In this document: positions 58,747 through 64,000 of the stretch, one piece after another
Numbering within the stretch: the first letter of the stretch is position 1
How the letters are laid out: every line of letters starts with the position of its first letter
From: Austropuccinia psidii
Lineage: Eukaryota > Basidiomycota > Pucciniomycetes > Pucciniales > Sphaerophragmiaceae
Direction: 5' to 3'
Length of the DNA: 64,000 nt
Assembly (NCBI GenBank): GCA_023105745.1
Contig: JALGQZ010000013.1
Coordinates: 253,001-317,000 of the forward strand
Notes under the pieces: model-generated
What the model was told of the DNA's origin: nothing
The model's input: only the letters and a program-made list of their open reading frames with translations
The model's database searches: none
Position numbers and translations under genes: made by a program

Positions 58747-59110
58747 GATTATTAGTTTGGTTTAAAGTATAAATTGATAATACTTTTTTTATTTTTTAAA
58801 ATAATTTTTTTAGTTGAAATAAAAAACAGTATTTGCAGTTTCTTCTTTTGTTTTTGTTCATAATTGCATTTGAGCTGTAGTCTTAAGTCATGCAAGTACT
58901 TTACCTCTAGGTGGATAAAACCCTGTATATTAGGTATACCAAATCCTGCAGTTTAATGTCATACAAGGACATTTGTGAACCCTAGTCCTCAGCTTGCTGT
59001 TTTACTTGAAGCTTTCATTATTCTATTATTCACTTTTGCTTTATTCTTGATATCTTTTTTTGTTTTTTTTCTTTTTGATTCCTTGATTTTTCTTGCATAT
59101 TTAGCCCTCT
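58747..59110. other. Spacer with degenerate outlying array units
   Basis: AT-rich. Partial array-like words occur (GTCTTAAGTCATGCAAG near 58880, TGTCATACAAGGAC near 58957), suggesting that the tandem array once extended further left. Confidence 0.5.
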
Positions 59111-59710
59111 GGTGTGCTACACCTGTAGTTTGAGTCATACGAAGACTAATTTCAGCCTTCAGGTTGCTACCCTGTAGTTTAAAGTCATACAAGGACTAAT
59201 TATAACCTTCAGGTTGCTACCCTGTAGTTTAAAGTCATACAAGGACTAATTTTGGCCTTCAGGTTGCTACCCTGTAGTTTAAAGTCATACAAGGACTAAT
59301 TTTAGTCTTCAGGCTTCTACCCTGTAGTTTGAACTCATAAAAGGACTAATTTTAGCCTTCAGGTTGCTACCCTGTAGCTTAAAGTCATACAAGGACTAAT
59401 TTTAGCCTTCAGGTTGCTACCCTGTAGTTTAAAGTCATACAAGGACTAATTTTAGCCTTAAGGTTTCTACCCTGTAGTTTAAAGTCATACAAGGACTAAT
59501 TTTAGCCTTAAGGTTGCTACCCTGTAGTTTAAAGTCATACAAGGACTAATTTTAGCCTTAAGGTTTCTACCCTGTAGTTTAAAGTCATACAAGGATTAAT
59601 TTTAGCCTTAAGGTTGCTACCCTTTAGTTTAAAGTCATACAAGGACTAATTTTAGCCTTCAGGTTGCTACCCTGTAGTTTGAAGTCATACAAGGACAAAT
59701 TTTAGCCATC
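59111..59710. repeat. Tandem array, 50-bp unit, 12 copies
   Basis: The word CTACCCTGTAGTTT recurs every 50 bases, at 59117 (variant), 59167, 59217, 59267, 59317, 59367, 59417, 59467, 59517, 59567, 59617 and 59667, with AAAGTCATACAAGGACTAAT and TTTTAGCCTT-AGGTTG completing the unit. Copies differ by a few bases, and period length is unchanged throughout. There are no unique spacers, so it is a satellite-like array and not CRISPR. Confidence 0.96.
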
Positions 59711-60368
59711 TTTATTTATCTGTTCTGTTATCCTTTATGTTAATCAATACTTTTAATTATTATTATTTTTTTTATTGGAAAAAAAAATTTTGGTTGTTAA
59801 AAAAAATTTTTTTTTTTTTTTTTATGTTGATATTTTTTTTATGTTGAAATTTTTTTTTACATTAAGAATTTTTTTTCCTATGGGAGCAATTAAATTTTTG
59901 AGTGATGTTAAATGAGATTTCAATTTGAGGAGTGATGTTATATTTTAAAATGGGGTAGTGATTAGTGATTCCAGGTTGCTTTCAACTTTCATCAAATTTG
60001 AAACAGGTTCAATTCCCCCCTCTGGCAGTAATTCTGCTGCTGGACCTGTCAGTCTCAGGAATAGGGTAACCATGCTGGGTAGCATATTCTGAGCCTTGAG
60101 CAAGTTTAGTGATGCAATTTGGTATCATTGTTTTCCTTGATTCTGTCAATACAATTGATGTATGGAAACTTGTTATGATTGAGGATGCTCAACCTTGATC
60201 ATGATTTGAGAAGGACTGATTTCAATTTGCTTATTTAAAGTTCTGGAAGGATGTGTGCTTGTCAAAGATTGACTAAACTCATTAATTTGGGGCTATAAGA
60301 ACGTCATTCAGTATAAATTGTAGTAGCCTTTTGGTGAGCTGGATTATTCTCTGTATTGAGGTGTTCAT

Positions 60369-60700
60369 TTTATGACCAGCAGTCATAATTTGACATTTGA
60401 AATTCTTAGATTTTCCTTTTCTGTATCTGAATGGCCTAGCTTGTTTGGTTGGTTTTTCTTCCCTGTCTTGATATAGGTTTCTTGCTTTTAGGGAAAATTA
60501 TGACCGGTGGTTATAATTTTGACATTTTGAACTTCTTCAATCTTCTTTTTCTGTATCTGAATGGCCTAGCTTGTTTGGTTGGTCTTTCTTCCCTGTCTTG
60601 ATATAGCTTTCTTGCTTTTAGGGCAAATTATGACTGGAGGTCATAATTTTGACATTTTGAACTTCTTCTATCTTCTTTTTCTGTATCTGAACAGCCTAGC
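60369..60700. repeat. Tandem repeat of about 130 bp, two and a half copies, each with a palindrome
   Basis: Units start at about 60369, 60497 and 60627 with a TATGAC-centred palindrome followed by TTTTGACATTTTGAACTTC, CTGTATCTGAATGGCCTAGC and CTTCCCTGTCTTGATATAG. The unit sits in the gap between D gag and pol. Confidence 0.88.
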
Positions 60701-61267
60701 TTTTTTGGATTTTCTTGTATTTAAATAGTTCTTCAATTTATTTATTCATTTCTTTTAGCCATAGCTGGGGATATGATATATCCTTGTCAATTGTGGATTC
60801 TGTATTCATATATCTGATAAGGGTCCTGAATATGGCTGTTTAATCTTATTTCATCAAAGTATATACTGTGTTTTGAAAAAGGTGGCTTTTTTCTTTGGCT
60901 GTGTTATTTTAGGATTCATCTTCTAATTGTTTTATTTTTCAATGTAGATTTCAATTGAGAATTGTTAAGGTTTAGTTGTACTGATTTAGAATTATATTAC
61001 TATTTTAATGGTGGCTTTCTTCTTGCACTAATTAACAGGATTGAATTATTATTTTTTTTGATTTTTTTAGGTTAATTCAGATGAATTCTGTGGCTTGCAT
61101 GAAGTTTGTGCCCCTCTGTGTTTATTTTATGTTTTCATGAGAATCTTGATTAATGATTCTTGGTTCTATTTAGATAATCTGCATGAGAAAAAAGGTTGAT
61201 CACTTCTTCCATTCTTCACATCTTCAGTACCAATCCTTTAGTTTCTTTTCTAGTTCATTATTTAATA

Positions 61268-62235
61268 ATGAATTCATCAGCTTCACCTGATCATACTAAT
61301 AATTCATCAACTTTAATTGATATTTTTTGCAGAAGGCATCTTGCCAAAATTGAACTTCCAAAATCCCCTCCAGCTTTGAGCTCTACAACCCCACTTTATA
61401 CTCCCCCTGATTGGCATAATTTGTCATACTTTGAATCTGATTATTCAGTAAAGGCCCCAATTTACAATAGTGAACCTATTTCAGAATATGTTGAACAGAA
61501 ATATTCTCCTTCTTTGAAGCCTTTATATTTAGATGATGATTCTATAAATATTTCTCCAATAACCCCAAGCATTGATGAATATGTCACACTAAATAGCATT
61601 GATACCTTCTCTTCCTTTGATTCTACATATTTTGAACATCCAAATTGTGAACTAACCCCATCACATGATAGTAGCTCTTCTTTTGATTTTATTGAGCAGA
61701 AATCTTCCCCCTCCTCAAAGTCTTTGGAAAATGATAATAAGATTGATTATCTTGAATGAAATTATTCACCCTCCTCCTTTCCTAGTCTTGATGAGTCTGC
61801 CACATTGAATATTCTTGATAGCTTTTCTTCTTCCAATTTTCATGTTTTAAATTGTGAAGCTACTCTTGAATATATTGAGCAAACTTCTTCTACTATTCTA
61901 AAATCTAGCATTGATGATAGTGTTTATAGGTCTCCATCCCATATTCCTGACATTATAACATCAACAATTTCCCTGAAAGATGATTCACCAGAATCATTGC
62001 AACCTCTATCTCCTGTTTATTTTTCACCTACCCAAAGATTTTCACCATTTTTTTGCCACTTTCTCCTGGATTTTCATTAGATTCTGATTTCAAACTCTCT
62101 GCTTCTGGTGAAAGAGTTATCAAAATAGAAGATACTAGTGCTGAAGTAGATGAGCTAGATCCTGTTCCTTATTCCATAGCTTTACCAGTAGTCCAATCCA
62201 CATCACAACCAGCTTCTAATACTTCCCCCATATGA
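61268..62235 (+). pseudogene. Plus-strand acidic Ser-rich ORF with internal repeats, antisense to element D
   Basis: From MNSSASPDHTNNSS the frame is open to a TGA at 61757-61759. It stays readable in the same frame to 62080, then shifts to MPLSPGFSLDSDFKLSASG and stops at 62235. One or two changes have broken a protein of about 320 residues. An in-frame hydrophobic extension starts at 61196. Composition is Ser, Asp, Glu, Pro and Tyr. Repeats of about 60-70 residues recur: SIDEYVTLNSIDTFSSF with FDFIEQKSSPSSKSLEND, and SLDESATLNILDSFSSS with LEYIEQTSSTILKSSIDD. It is predicted disordered by eye, with no domain known to me. Its place is opposite in sense to gag and pol, like the accessory gene in family A. 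Confidence 0.5.
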
Positions 62236-63412
62236 ATTGTCAGAAGCTGAAGAAAAGAAAACAAACCCAACCAAGGAAGAAATATTCATTGCAACCCCAA
62301 AAGAGGATTTGTTATAAGTAATTAGTTTTTTTAATAATTCCTTTTGATGTAAGCCCTTCTTTAACAAGATTTTTTTTTGACTAGAAAAGAAAGATATTAA
62401 TTCTCTAATATTATAATTTTTTTTGTTATTTGGCTACTTATTCTCTGTTATTGTTTTTTTAGCCCTCTTTTTTTTATTAAAAAAAACCTTGGTACTCTGA
62501 TATCTCCATTATAGTCGAGATAGTTGAATTTTGAGATGAAATGAAATATTTTCAGTTTATTTTCTGGTTTTTCTACAGCTTTGGTTGTTTTTACTTATTA
62601 TTCCAATGCTATGGTGGTATTGTTTTATTTTGAGGCTTGATTAAATGGATATGAAAGCTTTTCATTGATTTTAGTGATTTTTTTTATAAATACCTAAAAA
62701 AATATGATACGAATTTTTTGTTTGTTTCCATAATAATGAGTGAAATCCCTTCTTGTGATACTGGTATTAAGATGCCATTTTTATTTATTTATTTTTTCCT
62801 TGTCACTGGTAACATTTATTTTATAGTTGATTTGAATTGAAGCTGATAGATAAGCTGCTGAATAAATTCCAGAATTATTTGTTTTGTTTTCTTTATATCT
62901 TCTTTCTTCCTGCATTTGTCAATCAAATTATGACCGGCGGTCATAATTTTGACATTTTTGAACAAGCAGCCTGAAATAAATATTAGGAAAGGCCTATGGG
63001 CCCACACTTCCCAAAACTTGTGCCATTTTTAATATGAGGTGGCATAAGAACAGATAACCACCCCTGTTTTTCTTTTTCTTTTTATTTTTACTGAATTGAG
63101 ATACTTGTACTTTTTTTTTGGTTTTTTTTAGCCCTCTTTTTTTAACACTTCCAATTTTGAAATATTGTCTTGAATACTGATACATAACCAGAATTTTTGT
63201 TTTTTTATCTTTTATTCCTTTTTTTATAGTTTGTGAATAATATTCTTCTGAATCCATTTTATAAGCTGTTTCTTGAGTTTTGATATGAGTCTTCTTTTTT
63301 TTTCTTTAATTTTTTTTACAAATAAATCTCCCCAGAAAAAGCTCCAATCATCCTCATTGATATTTTAATTATTTGCCTTGAGACAGATAATTCCAGGTAT
63401 AAACACCTCTTC
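62236..63412. other. T-rich spacer containing a perfect palindrome
   Basis: No supported gene; the short minus ORFs at 63007-62816 and 63257-62994 are Lys-rich low-complexity frames. At 62927-62947 two 9-base arms (ATTATGACC and GGTCATAAT) are separated by GGC, followed by TTTGACATTTTTGAAC as in the 60.4-60.7 kb repeats. Confidence 0.6.
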
Positions 63413-63907
63413 TCATAAGACATCCCAATTGGCCTTTTCAATTACATAATTTCCATGCTCCCATAAGATTCTTCCTTCTGGTATGTCCGGTAAATCCAGA
63501 AACAGTCCTCTTGAGACTTCCACATCCCCAAAATATATTTTTCTTCTCCATTCTGAATCTGTTAATGTATCCTCTCCCCAATATTTGTTTCCTAAATTTC
63601 CCTTGATACCATCATATGTAAGGAATTCTAGAAATTCCAGTCTTGAAAGAGAGAATCCTGGAAGCTCTTGCCAGTCTTTAGATTCTTGAATTTGTTGATG
63701 CAGTTCTGGAAAACTGAGCAATTCTTCAGATTCTAAGTATGGAATCCATATCTGAAATAAATCCTCTCCTTCTTCAACAAATGGTTTTCCCCTGTAATTG
63801 ACTTCTTCTGTATTTCCTACAATTTTGGAATTTACATCTGTCCATCCTTCTTCATTCCAGCCAAGATTCCATTCCAATTCATTTTCATGTGTAAGTTTGG
63901 CATCCAT
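63413..63907 (-). CDS. gag-like ORF of element D, 164 codons
   Basis: Opens at an ATG at 63905-63907 (MDAKLTHENELEWNLGWNEE), acidic and Trp-rich, with IWIPYLESEELLSFPELHQ and SRGLFLDLPDIPEGRILWEHG, and stops at 63413. It lies upstream of pol in the same orientation, where gag is expected, but has no zinc knuckle or capsid motif that I can recognise, and may be an N-terminal piece only. The 93 bp upstream (63908-64000) show nothing further. Confidence 0.45.
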   Translation of the reverse strand: MDAKLTHENELEWNLGWNEEGWTDVNSKIVGNTEEVNYRGKPFVEEGEDLFQIWIPYLESEELLSFPELHQQIQESKDWQELPGFSLSRLEFLEFLTYDGIKGNLGNKYWGEDTLTDSEWRRKIYFGDVEVSRGLFLDLPDIPEGRILWEHGNYVIEKANWDVL

Positions 63908-64000
63908 GGCTGTCTAGATCCTTTCTGAGATTTTTTTTCTTTTTGAGATAAAAGAATAATTAATCTTTGATAAGGCAGGAAGGCACTGCCACTGAGTGAT

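Larger units (their letters stand above)
55433..64000 (-). mobile_element. Ty3/gypsy element, family D, minus strand, 5' end outside the window
   Basis: The left boundary is an LTR fragment (55433-55538) whose start TGTGGTATTCC on the minus strand directly follows the purine tract AATGGAGAGGGGGA (55539-55552). Pol lies at 58746-55711 and a gag-like ORF at 63907-63413. The 4.6 kb between them holds a plus-strand ORF, a 50-bp array and palindromes. The 5' LTR and primer site must lie beyond 64000. Confidence 0.78.

Noticed and set aside
59111..59710. CRISPR-like regularly spaced repeats
   Set aside because: The repeats are head to tail with a 50-bp period and no unique spacers, in a fungal retroelement. 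No cas-like genes.
62816..63257. Lys-rich minus ORFs in D
   Set aside because: Low-complexity frames from A/T-rich DNA; no zinc knuckle or protease motif.

Overview
The window looks like a repeat-dense stretch of a rust fungus genome (Pucciniales). The best match I can recall is Austropuccinia psidii, whose very large AT-rich genome carries many copies of the same gag, pol and hypothetical protein families. That identification comes from memory of the families and was not searched. The DNA is eukaryotic: there are introns, Ty3/gypsy and Ty1/copia retroelements, hAT and Harbinger-like DNA transposon remains, and no operons. I see no intact host housekeeping gene, rRNA, tRNA or CRISPR array.

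Layout. 1-5140: 3' part of a chromodomain Ty3/gypsy element (family A) with an antisense accessory pseudogene split by a solo LTR of family B. 5461-23636: decayed Ty1/copia element on the minus strand, broken by a 2.0-kb solo LTR (family C, 7669-9672) and by a complete Ty3/gypsy element (family B, 10360-21596), itself interrupted by another C solo LTR (15932-17478). 23.9-27.6 kb: hAT transposase pseudogene with an LTR-like insertion. 28.4-31.5 kb: Harbinger-type pair, a Myb/trihelix-like protein facing a DDE transposase, both dead. 33.4-39.0 kb: degenerate gene ending in a TET/JBP-like 2-oxoglutarate/Fe(II) dioxygenase domain, split by a D-family solo LTR. 39.2-39.7 kb: minisatellite. 40.1-41.1 and 54.77-54.91 kb: two halves of one minus-strand pseudogene, separated by another D solo LTR that contains the nearly intact A element at 41900-54046. 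55.4-64 kb: a minus-strand Ty3/gypsy element (family D) running off the right edge, with a plus-strand acidic Ser-rich ORF, a 50-bp tandem array and repeated palindromes between its gag-like and pol regions.

The A element at 41900-54046 is the most informative object. It has 761-bp LTRs differing at about eight positions, a perfect 5-bp target duplication (ATAGG), and an uninserted paralogous site at about 38.3 kb. Its gag is intact. A slippery heptamer followed by a 14-bp hairpin lies at the gag stop. A 14-nt primer-binding site is perfectly complementary to a segment inside its own LTR, suggesting Tf1-like self-priming. Between pol and the 3' LTR an antisense gene, once a 1.84-kb C solo LTR and a 50-nt intron are removed, gives a clean 396-codon frame with six cysteines in the exact Zn(II)2Cys6 spacing. 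Pol carries only two stop codons, both in the integrase region.

The elements do not cooperate in a pathway. The order of nesting and the target duplications give a relative chronology: host-like genes and copia first, then B and D LTRs, then A and C insertions.
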